From assembly GCF_002101675.1 (NCBI RefSeq), contig NZ_LQOY01000236.1, positions 1-61,330 on the forward strand: DNA of 61,330 bases. The letters run 5' to 3'. Origin of the DNA: Mycobacterium gordonae. GTDB taxonomy: Bacteria > Actinomycetota > Actinomycetes > Mycobacteriales > Mycobacteriaceae. The notes beneath the pieces were generated by a model, which was given only the letters and a program-made list of their open reading frames with translations, had not been told where the DNA came from and made no database searches. The translations under genes were made by a program, and so were the position numbers. Shown in pieces: positions 14,685-23,399 of the stretch (position 1 is its first letter; each line of letters opens with the position of its first letter).

Positions 14685-16349
14685 ATGACGCGAGGGCGTA
14701 AGCCGACACCGGGCCGCATCACTTTTGTGGGCTCCGGTCCAGGCGACCCCGGGCTACTGACCACCCGGGCTGCCACGGTGCTGGCCAATGCCGCCCTGGT
14801 CTTCACCGACCCCGATGTGCCGGAGGCGGTGCTGGCGCTGATCGGTAAGGATCTGCCACCGGTATCCGGCCCGGCTCCCGCCGAGACGGTGCCCGCCAGC
14901 TCCGATACCGCGGCCGGTTCGTCGAGTCCGGAAACCGCCGCCACGGTGATCTCGGAAGGCCCCGACATCCGTCCTGCGCTGGGTGACCCCGCCGAAGTCG
15001 CCAAGACCCTGACCGCAGAGGCCCGCTCGGGCGTCGACGTGGTCCGGTTGGTGGCCGGCGACCCGCTGTCGGTGGATGCGGTGATCACCGAGGTCAACGC
15101 CGTCGCCCGCGCCCACCTGCATGTCGAGATCGTCCCCGGCCTCGCCGCCACCAGTGCGGTACCGACCTACGCCGGGTTGCCACTGGGTTCTTCGCATACC
15201 GTCGCCGACGTGCGGGGCGACGTGGATTGGGAGGCTTTGGCCGCCGCCCCCGGCCCGCTGATTCTGCAGGCCACCGCGTCGCACCTGGCCGATGCCGCGC
15301 GCACCCTGATCGACCACGAGCTGTCCGACAGCACGCCCTGCGTGGTGACTGCGCAGGGCACCACCTGCCAGCAGCGTTCAGTAGAGACCACCCTGCAGGG
15401 CCTGACCGACCCCGCCGTCCTGGGCGGTGGGACCGACCCGGCCGGTCCGCTGACCGGGCCGCTGGTGGTGACCATCGGCAAGACGGTGGCCAGCCGGGCG
15501 AAGCTGAACTGGTGGGAGAGCCGGGCGCTGTACGGGTGGACCGTCCTGGTGCCCCGCACCAAGGACCAGGCCGGTGAGATGAGCGAGCGGCTGACGTCCT
15601 ACGGCGCGCTGCCCATCGAGGTGCCGACCATCGCCGTCGAGCCGCCGCGCAGCCCCGCCCAGATGGAGCGCGCGGTCAAGGGCTTGGTGGACGGCCGCTT
15701 CCAGTGGGTGGTGTTCACCTCGACCAACGCGGTGCGTGCGGTGTGGGAGAAGTTCGGCGAGTTCGGTCTGGACGCGCGTGCGTTCTCCGGCGTGAAGATC
15801 GCCTGCGTCGGCGAGTCGACCGCTGACCGGGTGCGGGCATTCGGGATCAGCCCCGAACTAGTGCCCTCCGGCGAGCAGTCCTCGATGGGCCTGCTCGACG
15901 AATTCCCGCCCTACGACAGCATTTTCGACCCGGTGAACCGGGTGCTGCTGCCGCGCGCGGACATCGCCACCGAGACGCTGGCCGAGGGCCTGCGCGAGCG
16001 CGGCTGGGAGATCGAGGACGTCACCGCCTACCGGACCGTGCGGGCCGCCCCGCCGCCGGCGTCCACTCGGGAAATGATCAAGACGGGTGGCTTCGACGCG
16101 GTGTGCTTCACCTCCAGCTCCACCGTGCGCAACCTGGTCGGCATCGCCGGCAAGCCGCACGCGCGGACCATCATCGCCTGCATCGGACCCAAGACCGCCG
16201 AGACGGCGGCCGAGTTCGGCCTGCGGGTGGACGTCCAACCGGAAACCGCCGCGGTGGGCCCGCTGGTCGACGCGCTGGCCGAACACGCCGCCCGGTTGCG
16301 GGCCGAGGGCGCGCTGCCGCCGCCGCGCAAGAAGAGCCGCAGGCGGTGA
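14685..16349 (+). CDS. hemD: Uroporphyrinogen-III synthase fused to a methyltransferase-like domain
   Basis: A 554-aa two-domain protein. The N-terminal part (residues about 10-260) resembles a uroporphyrinogen-III C-methyltransferase: ITFVGSGPGDPGLLTTRAA, VVRLVAGDPLSVDA and VEIVPGLAATSAVPTYAGLPL. The C-terminal part (about 290-550) is a HemD synthase: WTVLVPRTKDQAGEMSERL, VFTSTNAVRAV, VACVGEST-like and VCFTSSSTVRNL. The fusion suits cyclisation of the hemC product, possibly with methylation toward sirohaem or cobalamin. The ATG at 14685 has GGGAG 8 bases upstream; the frame opens slightly earlier at 14670. Confidence 0.94.
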   Translation: MTRGRKPTPGRITFVGSGPGDPGLLTTRAATVLANAALVFTDPDVPEAVLALIGKDLPPVSGPAPAETVPASSDTAAGSSSPETAATVISEGPDIRPALGDPAEVAKTLTAEARSGVDVVRLVAGDPLSVDAVITEVNAVARAHLHVEIVPGLAATSAVPTYAGLPLGSSHTVADVRGDVDWEALAAAPGPLILQATASHLADAARTLIDHELSDSTPCVVTAQGTTCQQRSVETTLQGLTDPAVLGGGTDPAGPLTGPLVVTIGKTVASRAKLNWWESRALYGWTVLVPRTKDQAGEMSERLTSYGALPIEVPTIAVEPPRSPAQMERAVKGLVDGRFQWVVFTSTNAVRAVWEKFGEFGLDARAFSGVKIACVGESTADRVRAFGISPELVPSGEQSSMGLLDEFPPYDSIFDPVNRVLLPRADIATETLAEGLRERGWEIEDVTAYRTVRAAPPPASTREMIKTGGFDAVCFTSSSTVRNLVGIAGKPHARTIIACIGPKTAETAAEFGLRVDVQPETAAVGPLVDALAEHAARLRAEGALPPPRKKSRRR

Positions 16350-16362
16350 CTTACCTTGCGTT

Positions 16363-16418
16363 GACTCTGCATGAGTGGCGCAAACGTGCGAGTAACCTAC
16401 GCCCTCGACGCAGAGTCA
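16363..16418. promoter_or_regulatory. 9-bp inverted repeat in the hemD-hemB gap
   Basis: TGACTCTGC (16363-16371) and GCAGAGTCA (16410-16418) are perfectly complementary, with 38 bases between them, and end 10 bases before the hemB start. They could be paired operator half-sites or a long-range RNA stem over the hemB initiation region. Confidence 0.3.
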
Positions 16419-16428
16419 CCGGACAAGA

Positions 16429-17400
16429 ATGAGGCAGCGACCGCGCCGGCTCCGCTCCACCCCGGCCCTGCGCCGGTTGGTGGCGGAAACCTCCCTGGAG
16501 CCAAGGCATTTGGTGCTGCCGATGTTCGTCGCCGACGGTATCGACGAACCGAAGGGCATCTCGTCTATGCCCGGCGTGGTGCAACACACCCGCGACTCGC
16601 TGCGCAGCGCCGCCGCCGACGCGGTGGCCGCCGGGGTCGGGGGGCTGATGGTTTTTGGTGTGCCGCGTGAGCAGGACAAGGATCCGGCCGGTTCGGCCGG
16701 CACCGATTCCGACGGCATCCTCAACCTGGCATTGCGGGATCTGGCTAAGGATCTCGGCGACGCGACCGTCCTGATGGCCGACACCTGTCTGGACGAGTTC
16801 ACCGACCACGGGCACTGCGGTGTGCTTGACGAGCGTGGCCGGGTGGACAACGACGCGACGTTGCATCGCTACGTGGATTTGGCTGTGGCGCAAGCGGAGT
16901 CGGGTGCGCACGTAGTGAGCCCGAGCGGCATGATGGACGGTCAGGTGGGCGCGATCCGGGATGGTCTGGACGAGGCAGGTTACTCCGACGTCGCGATCCT
17001 GGCGTATGCCGCCAAGTTCGCCTCGGCGTTCTACGGCCCGTTCCGGGAGGCGGTGGCCTCCAGCCTGTCCGGTGACCGGCGCACCTATCAGCAGGAGCCG
17101 GGCAACGCCCGTGAGGCGCTGCGTGAGGTCCAACTCGACCTGGATGAAGGCGCCGACATCGTGATGGTGAAGCCCGCGCTCGGGTATCTGGACGTGCTGG
17201 CGGCCGCGGCGGAGATCTCGCCGGTCCCGGTGGCCGCCTATCAAGTTTCGGGGGAGTACGCGATGATTTGTGCGGCGGCGGCTAATAATTGGATCGATGA
17301 ACGTGCCGCGGCGCTGGAGTCGTTGACCAGTATTCGACGTGCGGGGGCAGATTTCGTGCTGACTTACTGGGCCGCCGAGGCCGCGGGGTGGCTGGCGTGA
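16429..17400 (+). CDS. hemB: Delta-aminolevulinic acid dehydratase (porphobilinogen synthase)
   Basis: A 323-aa enzyme condensing two 5-aminolevulinates. The opening is RPRRLRSTPALRRLV. The metal-site region MADTCLDEFTDHGHCGVL contains the cysteines of a zinc-type enzyme. Schiff-base lysines are K196 (LAYAAKFASAFYGPFR) and K248 (DIVMVKPALGYLD). The ATG at 16429 is 79 bases after hemD. The next gene overlaps its stop by 4 bases (GTGA). Confidence 0.97.
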   Translation: MRQRPRRLRSTPALRRLVAETSLEPRHLVLPMFVADGIDEPKGISSMPGVVQHTRDSLRSAAADAVAAGVGGLMVFGVPREQDKDPAGSAGTDSDGILNLALRDLAKDLGDATVLMADTCLDEFTDHGHCGVLDERGRVDNDATLHRYVDLAVAQAESGAHVVSPSGMMDGQVGAIRDGLDEAGYSDVAILAYAAKFASAFYGPFREAVASSLSGDRRTYQQEPGNAREALREVQLDLDEGADIVMVKPALGYLDVLAAAAEISPVPVAAYQVSGEYAMICAAAANNWIDERAAALESLTSIRRAGADFVLTYWAAEAAGWLA

Positions 17401-17969
17401 CGGAGGCTCACATGGAATCAACACCCGAACGCCGCGATAAGCGGCTGTTCTACGAATCCGGGGCCAGCTGGTACTGGGTGCTGGCGGGGCCGCTGTCGGC
17501 GGCGTCGCTGATCTACATCCAGCACGTCAACCACGTCCCGATTTCCTTGCTGGTGCCGTCCGTCTTCCTGGTGCTGGTGTCGGCGTTCGTGGCGCTGCAG
17601 GTCAAGGCGGCCCGTATCCACACCTCGGTCGAGTTGACCGAGGACGCGTTGCGGCAGGGCACCGAGACCATCCTGGTGCGCGAAATCGTGAAGGTGTTTC
17701 CCGAAGCGGAGAACTCGGTGAAGTCCGACAAGCCCCTGGCCAAGTGGCAGTCGGCCCGGGCGTTGGGCGAACTGGTGGGGGTGCCGCGGGGCCGCTACGG
17801 CATTGGCCTGAAGTTGAGCGGTGGACGGACCGCCCAGGCCTGGGCGCGCCGTCACCGCCATCTGCGTGACGCGCTGACCCCACTGGTCGAGCAGCGGATG
17901 GGCCCTTACGTGGCCGAGGTCGCCGACGAACTGGACCCGCACGACGACGACAACGAGTCGATCCTGTGA
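17397..17969 (+). CDS. Conserved membrane protein, Rv0513 family
   Basis: A 190-aa protein with two adjacent membrane segments near the N-terminus (WYWVLAGPLSAASLIYI and ISLLVPSVFLVLVSAFVAL), followed by a soluble domain containing VSKTEDAL-like and ETILVREIVKVFP stretches and an acidic C-terminus (ELDPHDDDNE). This resembles small PH-like membrane proteins, but I do not recognise a characterised family. The GTG overlaps the hemB stop. ATG 17412 is an alternative start. Confidence 0.83.
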   Translation: MTEAHMESTPERRDKRLFYESGASWYWVLAGPLSAASLIYIQHVNHVPISLLVPSVFLVLVSAFVALQVKAARIHTSVELTEDALRQGTETILVREIVKVFPEAENSVKSDKPLAKWQSARALGELVGVPRGRYGIGLKLSGGRTAQAWARRHRHLRDALTPLVEQRMGPYVAEVADELDPHDDDNESIL

Positions 17970-18208
17970 CCGCCCGCGCAGTCGTGGAGCTCGGGTTGGC
18001 CGCCGTTGCCCTGGTGGCGACGGGATTCAGCTGGTTGCAGACCCGTTCGACAGTCGCGGTGGCGCCGGTGGCCGACGGGCAGCCGGCCACCATGTCGGTC
18101 GTCTACGACCCCCAGCAACTGGTGCTGACGTTGTTGTTGGCGACGGTCGCCGGTGTTCTCGTGGTGGTCGGCGTGACGCGGCTGCGGCGGTCTACGCGGA
18201 CTTCTTGA
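17966..18208 (+). CDS. Small two-helix membrane protein, Rv0514 family
   Basis: An 80-aa protein with two membrane segments (VVELGLAAVALVATGFSWL and LVLTLLLATVAGVLVVVGV) joined by a loop of about 25 residues, and a basic C-terminus (RLRRSTRTS). The GTG overlaps the previous stop by 4 bases, making it the last gene of the hem unit. Its 3' end overlaps the convergent STAS gene by 17 bases. The function is unknown. Confidence 0.8.
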   Translation: MTARAVVELGLAAVALVATGFSWLQTRSTVAVAPVADGQPATMSVVYDPQQLVLTLLLATVAGVLVVVGVTRLRRSTRTS

Positions 18209-18623
18209 CCAGCGGCAGGACCAGCTGGCGGCGCCAGTTGATGCCGTCGGCGAGATAGCGCAGCGCCTCGTGAACCGAACCGGTCACCGGATACGGCGCC
18301 TCGGCGGACTCGCCGAGCAGCATGCCGACAACGGGGTTGGTGACGATCATCCATTCCACACCGGCGCCGCGGCATTCCTCGTCGAGCACGCAGAACAGTG
18401 CCATTCCGGCCGACGAGAAATGGGTGACCGCACTCAGGTCGAGTACCACGGGATTGTCGCTCAGCACGAAACGACGAATGTGCTCGCCGATCTGGTCGAC
18501 GTTGACGGCGTCGATCTCACCGCTGATGGTCACCACGGTGGCCAGGTGGCGGCAATGTGCTCGTATCTGGGCGCCGTTACACTCGGCGGTGCTCGAAACG
18601 CGTCCTGTGATCGCGGTAGTCAT
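18192..18623 (-). CDS. STAS-domain anti-sigma-factor antagonist-like protein (Rv0516c family)
   Basis: A 143-aa STAS protein: TVVTISGEIDAVNVDQIGEH (first strand and helix), VVLDLSAVTHFSSAGMALF (the conserved loop with Ser residues where SpoIIAA-type proteins are phosphorylated) and VHEALRYLADGI. Rv0516c is a known PknD substrate, phosphorylated near the N-terminus (Thr2), with links to osmosensing and SigF control. Here the N-terminus is MTTAITG, so Thr2 is kept. The ATG at 18623 is chosen with GGGG about 8 bases upstream; a TTG lies one codon earlier. Confidence 0.87.
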   Translation of the reverse strand: MTTAITGRVSSTAECNGAQIRAHCRHLATVVTISGEIDAVNVDQIGEHIRRFVLSDNPVVLDLSAVTHFSSAGMALFCVLDEECRGAGVEWMIVTNPVVGMLLGESAEAPYPVTGSVHEALRYLADGINWRRQLVLPLVKKSA

Positions 18624-18837
18624 CAAAGAGCCCCATTCCCCGTCGGCGCGCCGTCCACACCCTGCTCTCTAAGGTGCCCCCGAAACCTAAGGGGACCGGT
18701 AGCCGCGACTAACTCTTTGCTAAGAAGCGGCTTGTCGACCGCCTCAGCGGCCCCGCTGTTAGGCTGCCGGTTGCTAGTCGGGGGGCAGGTTGACGCAACG
18801 AACACCAGATAGCAAGAGTCCAGGCGGAAAGAACCTC

Positions 18838-20082
18838 GTGCGCAGCAAAGAGATGAAGGCCGAGATCCGCGGGGAGATCAAGGCCCTGACCGGTCTGCGC
18901 ATCGTGGCCGCGCTGTGGGTGGTGTTGTTCCATTTCCGGCCGATGCTGACCGACGTGTCGCCGGACTTTCGCGAGAATCTGGCACCGGTGCTCAATTGCG
19001 GCGCCCAGGGCGTGGACCTGTTCTTCATCCTCAGCGGTTTCGTGCTGACCTGGAATTACCTCGACCGCATGGGCGGGGAATGGTCGACGCGCGCCACCGT
19101 GCACTTCTTGTGGCTGCGGCTGGCCAGGGTGTGGCCGGTGTACCTGCTCACCATGCATCTGGCCGCTCTGATCGTCATCCTCAGCCTGCATGTCGGGCAC
19201 GTGCCGTTACCCGAGGTCAGGGACCTCACCGCGATCAGCTACGTGCGACAGGTGCTGCTGGTCCAGTTGTGGTTCGAGCCGTACTTCGACAACACCTCCT
19301 GGGACGGGCCGGCCTGGTCGATCAGTGCGGAATGGTTGGCTTACCTGTTATTCGGGGTGATCGTGCTGGTGATTCTGCGGCTGGAGCGCACGACCCGGGC
19401 GCGCAGCCTGATGGTGCTGGCCTTCGCGGCATGTCTGCCGCCGGTGGTGTTGTTGTTGGCCAGCGGCTACTTCTACACGCCGTGGAGCTGGCTGCCACGC
19501 ATCGTCACTCAGTTCGTCGCCGGCGCACTGGCGTGTGCGGCGGTGCGCAGGCTGCGGCTGAGTGCTCGCGCCCGGCATGTCGCCGGGTACCTGTCGCTGG
19601 TTCTCGTGGTCGTGATGGTGGGGATCCTCTACTGGTTCGACGCGCATCCGATCAGCGGTGTGGTGGACAGCGGCGGCGTGGTGGACGTGCTGTTCGTGCC
19701 GCTGGTGATCACGCTGGCGATCGGCCTGGGCAGCCTGCCCTGGGTGCTGTCGACCCGGCTGATGGTCTACGGCGGGGAGATCTCTTTCTGTCTGTACATG
19801 GTGCACGAATTGGTGCACACCGTCTGGGGCTGGGCGGTGCTGCAGTTCGAGCTGACCCCGCAGGACAACCCGTGGAAATGGAACGTCATCGCGCTGATCG
19901 TGATCGCGCTGCTGATATCCAGCCTGATGTACCACTTCGTCGAAGAGCCGGCCCGCCGGTGGATGCGCCGGATGATCGGCGCCAGGGCCGCGCCGGCGGG
20001 CACCCAGCCCGACGACTCGCCGATCACCAAGCGGCATCCGATCGACGGCGCGCTGTCCGAGGTTTCCTCGCGCGCGGGCTGA
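18838..20082 (+). CDS. Acyltransferase family 3 membrane protein (Rv0517 family)
   Basis: About 414 aa with roughly ten membrane segments. The family opening is KALTGLRIVAALWVVLFHFRP, with the conserved histidine in the first helix, then GVDLFFILSGFVLTWNY and WSISAEWLAYLLFG. C-terminal helices end in YHFVEEPARRW, a typical end of this family. It probably transfers acyl groups to an extracytoplasmic carbohydrate. The GTG at 18838 has a GGCGGAAAG-like site upstream. A TTG (18790) and an ATG (18853) are also possible. Confidence 0.88.
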   Translation: MRSKEMKAEIRGEIKALTGLRIVAALWVVLFHFRPMLTDVSPDFRENLAPVLNCGAQGVDLFFILSGFVLTWNYLDRMGGEWSTRATVHFLWLRLARVWPVYLLTMHLAALIVILSLHVGHVPLPEVRDLTAISYVRQVLLVQLWFEPYFDNTSWDGPAWSISAEWLAYLLFGVIVLVILRLERTTRARSLMVLAFAACLPPVVLLLASGYFYTPWSWLPRIVTQFVAGALACAAVRRLRLSARARHVAGYLSLVLVVVMVGILYWFDAHPISGVVDSGGVVDVLFVPLVITLAIGLGSLPWVLSTRLMVYGGEISFCLYMVHELVHTVWGWAVLQFELTPQDNPWKWNVIALIVIALLISSLMYHFVEEPARRWMRRMIGARAAPAGTQPDDSPITKRHPIDGALSEVSSRAG

Positions 20083-20120
20083 GGCCAGCTGACGGTGCCG
20101 GCCTCGACGGCGTCATTGAG

Positions 20121-23100
20121 TCAGGCCCGGCCCGCCGTAGCCGCGGGCGAGGTCTGGTCTGGGGGAATGCCTGGGGTCAATGACGTGTGGCGCAGGGCGT
20201 AGGCGATCGCCTCCTCGGTCGACAGGCCCCTGCCTTCGGTCCATGCGCGGTCGAATTCCTTGTCTCCCAGAGCTTCTCGCAGGGCCGACACCGCTGCTTG
20301 GTAGCCCTCGTCGTAGACCTTGAATCGCGCGGCGCCGATGCGCTGCCAGATGGCGTGTGCCGCGCCGAAGAGGCGGGCGGCTTCGTGGTGGTTGTCTTCC
20401 CTGACCGCCAGCGGTGCGAGGCACTCCAGAATGTTGGGGATGCCCAGGTGCGACCTTATTTCGGCGCCCAGGGTGAGCGCGCCGCGTGCATCACGGTGGG
20501 CCTGTCCATATTCACCCGTCGCGATCGCCACACGCGCGCGCAGTGTCAGCATCCAGACCGAATACCAGCCGGACAATGTCGGGACGGCCTCGTCGGCCAG
20601 GCTTCGGGCGACGGACAAGTCCCCGTCCACCAACGCGGACTCCACATTCCAAATGCGCTGTACCGCCACTGTCGTGCCGACGACGGTGGTGTGTTGGCGA
20701 CCTGCCTCGCGCGTCTGGTGGACCGCTGCCGCGTCCCCGGCGGCGAGGCTGGCAAACCCCAGCACCACGTACCCGAACGCCGCGAACCGCCCGCCGAGTT
20801 CGAGACCACCGTCAAGTGTCTCCTCAGCCGCCGCGCGTGCTGCGGCGACTTCACCTTGGTAGGCCCGTGCGATGGCTTGAGTCCCCAGACTGACCACCCT
20901 GGAGATCTCGTCGTGTGCCGCTTCGGCCTCGACCACGACGCGGCCCAACTCTGTGATGGCTCCGGCCACATCGCCCTGGATCATCTGCGCATAGCCCAGC
21001 CAGTGGCGGCACTGACGAGAATGGAACTTGTCGCCGATCGAATCGGCGAGATCGCGTCCTTCTCGACCGGCCGCCTGTACTGCTGAGGGATCGCCCGCGA
21101 TTGCTCCGGCTCCCGCCTCCCATGCGAGGACCTGGCTCAGTCGCCATCGGTCATCCAAGGTGCGAGCCAGCCCGATCGCCTCGGCGAAGTATTTCTGGGC
21201 CAGCGCAGTGTTGTAGCGCTGGCCGGCGCAGAAGCCGCAGGCGGTCAATGCCCGCGCGAGCAGTGCCGGTTCATCGAGTTCTCGGGCGATGGTCAAGGCC
21301 TGTTCGGCCTGATCCAAGCTGTCGACATCGCCCATCCAGGCATCGAGGACCGCCTTGTCGGCAAGCGCCCTCGATTGCACGGCGGGCGCTACCTGGGTGT
21401 GGTGCGCACCGAGGTCGGTCAGCGCCGCGTCGAACCATGCACGCCCTTCTCTCATGCGCCCGCGCGTGAACCACAGCGCCTGTAGCGATGAGACGATGCC
21501 GAGCGCGGACTCGATATCGGCGAACTCGCGGCTGCATCCGAACGCAGCGCGCAGGTTGTCGATCTCGATCTCGGCCTGCTCGAGTCGCCGCTCATAATCG
21601 CTGCCTGCCGGGGCGTCCAGCACCGCGACCAGCGCGGTGTAGTGATCACGGTGACGCGCGCGCGCCGCATCGGCCTCGCCACACTCGCTCAGCTTCTCGG
21701 CCGCGTACTGGCGTACGGTTTCCAGCAGCCGGTACCGTGTCCGCCCCCCGCTGTCGTTGGCCGCCACCAGCGATTTGTCGACCAGCAGACTCAGTTGATC
21801 GAGCACGTGATAATTTTCGGCGCCGCCTGCGACCGCCTGGGCTGCGGCCAGATCGAAGCCGCCCAGGAATACCGCCAGTTGTCGAAATAGCATCCGCTCG
21901 GACTCGGTCAACAACGCATGCGACCAGTCCACCGAGGCACGCAGAGTCTGCTGGCGTCGCACCGCTGATCGGGAACGACCCGTCAACAGCCGGAAGCGGT
22001 CGTGCAGGCTGTCCAGGATCTCTGCCAGAGACAGTGACCGTACCCGCGCTGCCGCGAGTTCGATCGCCAGCGGCAGCCCATCCAGCCGCTGACAGATCTC
22101 GCTCAGCACTCCGGCACTGGTATCAGTGACCGCGAAATCCGGCCGCACATGCCGAGCCCGGTCCGCGAACAACTCGATGGCTTCGTCGGCGAGTGCTAAC
22201 GGGGGCACCCGCCAGTCCATTTCGCCGGCTACCGCTATCGGCTCTCGGCTGGTTGCCAACAATCTCAAGCTTGAAGACTCGGCCAGCAGGTCGACGATGA
22301 GCGCTGCGCTCGCGTCCAGCAGATGCTCGCAGTTGTCCACCACTAGGAGCATGTGGCGCCCGCTGACATACCGGGTCAGCGTGTCCATTGTGGACCGCCC
22401 GGGGTCGTCGGCCAGACCCAGTGCGCGGGCTACCGCGATCGGCACCACGTCCGCCTCGGTGATCGGTGCCAGATCCACGTACCACACCCCGTCGGCAAAC
22501 TCGTCCGCGACCACGGCTGCGACCTGCACTGCCAATCGGGTCTTACCCACCCCACCGGCCCCCGTCAGCGTCACCAGCCGCTCGTCACTCAGCAACTGGC
22601 GCACCCGCGCCAGCTCTGCTTCGCGACCCACGAAACTGGTGAGTTGCATCGGAAGGTTGTGCGCCGAGACCGGTCTGGGCGTGCGCAGTGGCGGGAAGTC
22701 GTTGCGCAGCTCGGGGTGACACAACTGCACGATCCGCTCGGGGCGTGGCAAGTCCCGAAGCTGATGGGTGCCCAGATCCGTTGTCCATGCGCCCTCGGGC
22801 AGTCGGTCGATCACCAGATCGCTTGTGATTGCCGACAGCACCGTCTGACTACCGTGGGCCAGATCACGCAGCCGCGCCGTGCGGTTGATCGTCGTGCCGG
22901 CGTAGTTATCTGCGCCTCGCAGCTGGATCTCACCGGTGTGCAACCCGATTCGCAACCGGATTGGGGCCAGGACGGATCGCTGCAACTGGAGGGCGCACGC
23001 CACCGCGTCGGAAGCTCGCGCGAACGCGACCAGAAAACTGTCACCCTCACCCTGCTCGACCGGGCGCACCCCGTGGTGAGCGGTGATCACATCGGTGACG

Positions 23101-23222
23101 GTTTGGTTGAGCCGCGCTATGGCAGCGGTCATCCTTTCGGGTTGCGTCTCCCACAGCCGCGTCGAGCCCTCGACGTCGGCCAACAACAGCGTCACCGTGC
23201 CCGTCGGCAAGAGTTCACTCAT
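20121..23222 (-). CDS. Class III nucleotide cyclase / STAND ATPase regulator without HTH
   Basis: A 1033-aa protein. Residues about 8-170 are a class III cyclase domain with metal aspartates D16 (LLLADVEGSTRLW) and D61 (QGEGDSFLVAF), and transition-state residues N113 and R117 (INRTAR). At the purine-specifying positions it has Gln57 and Asn106 instead of Lys/Asp, the pairing known from Rv0386. Residues about 195-500 are an NB-ARC/STAND ATPase: FVGREAEL, Walker A TGAGGVGKTRL, Walker B MLLVVDNCEHLLD and GLPLAIELAAAR. The rest is helical repeat sequence. Unlike the related LuxR-type proteins it ends without a recognisable HTH. This is an accessory gene relative to M. tuberculosis gene order. 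Confidence 0.88.
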   Translation of the reverse strand: MSELLPTGTVTLLLADVEGSTRLWETQPERMTAAIARLNQTVTDVITAHHGVRPVEQGEGDSFLVAFARASDAVACALQLQRSVLAPIRLRIGLHTGEIQLRGADNYAGTTINRTARLRDLAHGSQTVLSAITSDLVIDRLPEGAWTTDLGTHQLRDLPRPERIVQLCHPELRNDFPPLRTPRPVSAHNLPMQLTSFVGREAELARVRQLLSDERLVTLTGAGGVGKTRLAVQVAAVVADEFADGVWYVDLAPITEADVVPIAVARALGLADDPGRSTMDTLTRYVSGRHMLLVVDNCEHLLDASAALIVDLLAESSSLRLLATSREPIAVAGEMDWRVPPLALADEAIELFADRARHVRPDFAVTDTSAGVLSEICQRLDGLPLAIELAAARVRSLSLAEILDSLHDRFRLLTGRSRSAVRRQQTLRASVDWSHALLTESERMLFRQLAVFLGGFDLAAAQAVAGGAENYHVLDQLSLLVDKSLVAANDSGGRTRYRLLETVRQYAAEKLSECGEADAARARHRDHYTALVAVLDAPAGSDYERRLEQAEIEIDNLRAAFGCSREFADIESALGIVSSLQALWFTRGRMREGRAWFDAALTDLGAHHTQVAPAVQSRALADKAVLDAWMGDVDSLDQAEQALTIARELDEPALLARALTACGFCAGQRYNTALAQKYFAEAIGLARTLDDRWRLSQVLAWEAGAGAIAGDPSAVQAAGREGRDLADSIGDKFHSRQCRHWLGYAQMIQGDVAGAITELGRVVVEAEAAHDEISRVVSLGTQAIARAYQGEVAAARAAAEETLDGGLELGGRFAAFGYVVLGFASLAAGDAAAVHQTREAGRQHTTVVGTTVAVQRIWNVESALVDGDLSVARSLADEAVPTLSGWYSVWMLTLRARVAIATGEYGQAHRDARGALTLGAEIRSHLGIPNILECLAPLAVREDNHHEAARLFGAAHAIWQRIGAARFKVYDEGYQAAVSALREALGDKEFDRAWTEGRGLSTEEAIAYALRHTSLTPGIPPDQTSPAATAGRA

Positions 23223-23399
23223 GCCAAGATCGCTCCACTACACCGTCGGCGCTTCTGCGCAGGCGTCGATCTGCATCATGCTAACCAGCAGGCGGCCACA
23301 ACGTGCGGCAATCGCCAGCGCGGAACCTCTGGAGCACTTCGGCGCCGGTGCGACGCGATGCGGGTTTCCTCCCGGGCCGTCGGAGTGGTCTGTCGACCT

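Noticed and set aside
18624..18789. SigF-like promoter for the STAS gene
   Set aside because: A GGTTT and a GGGTGT are present on the minus strand, but the spacing is 20 bases and the -10 is off-consensus.
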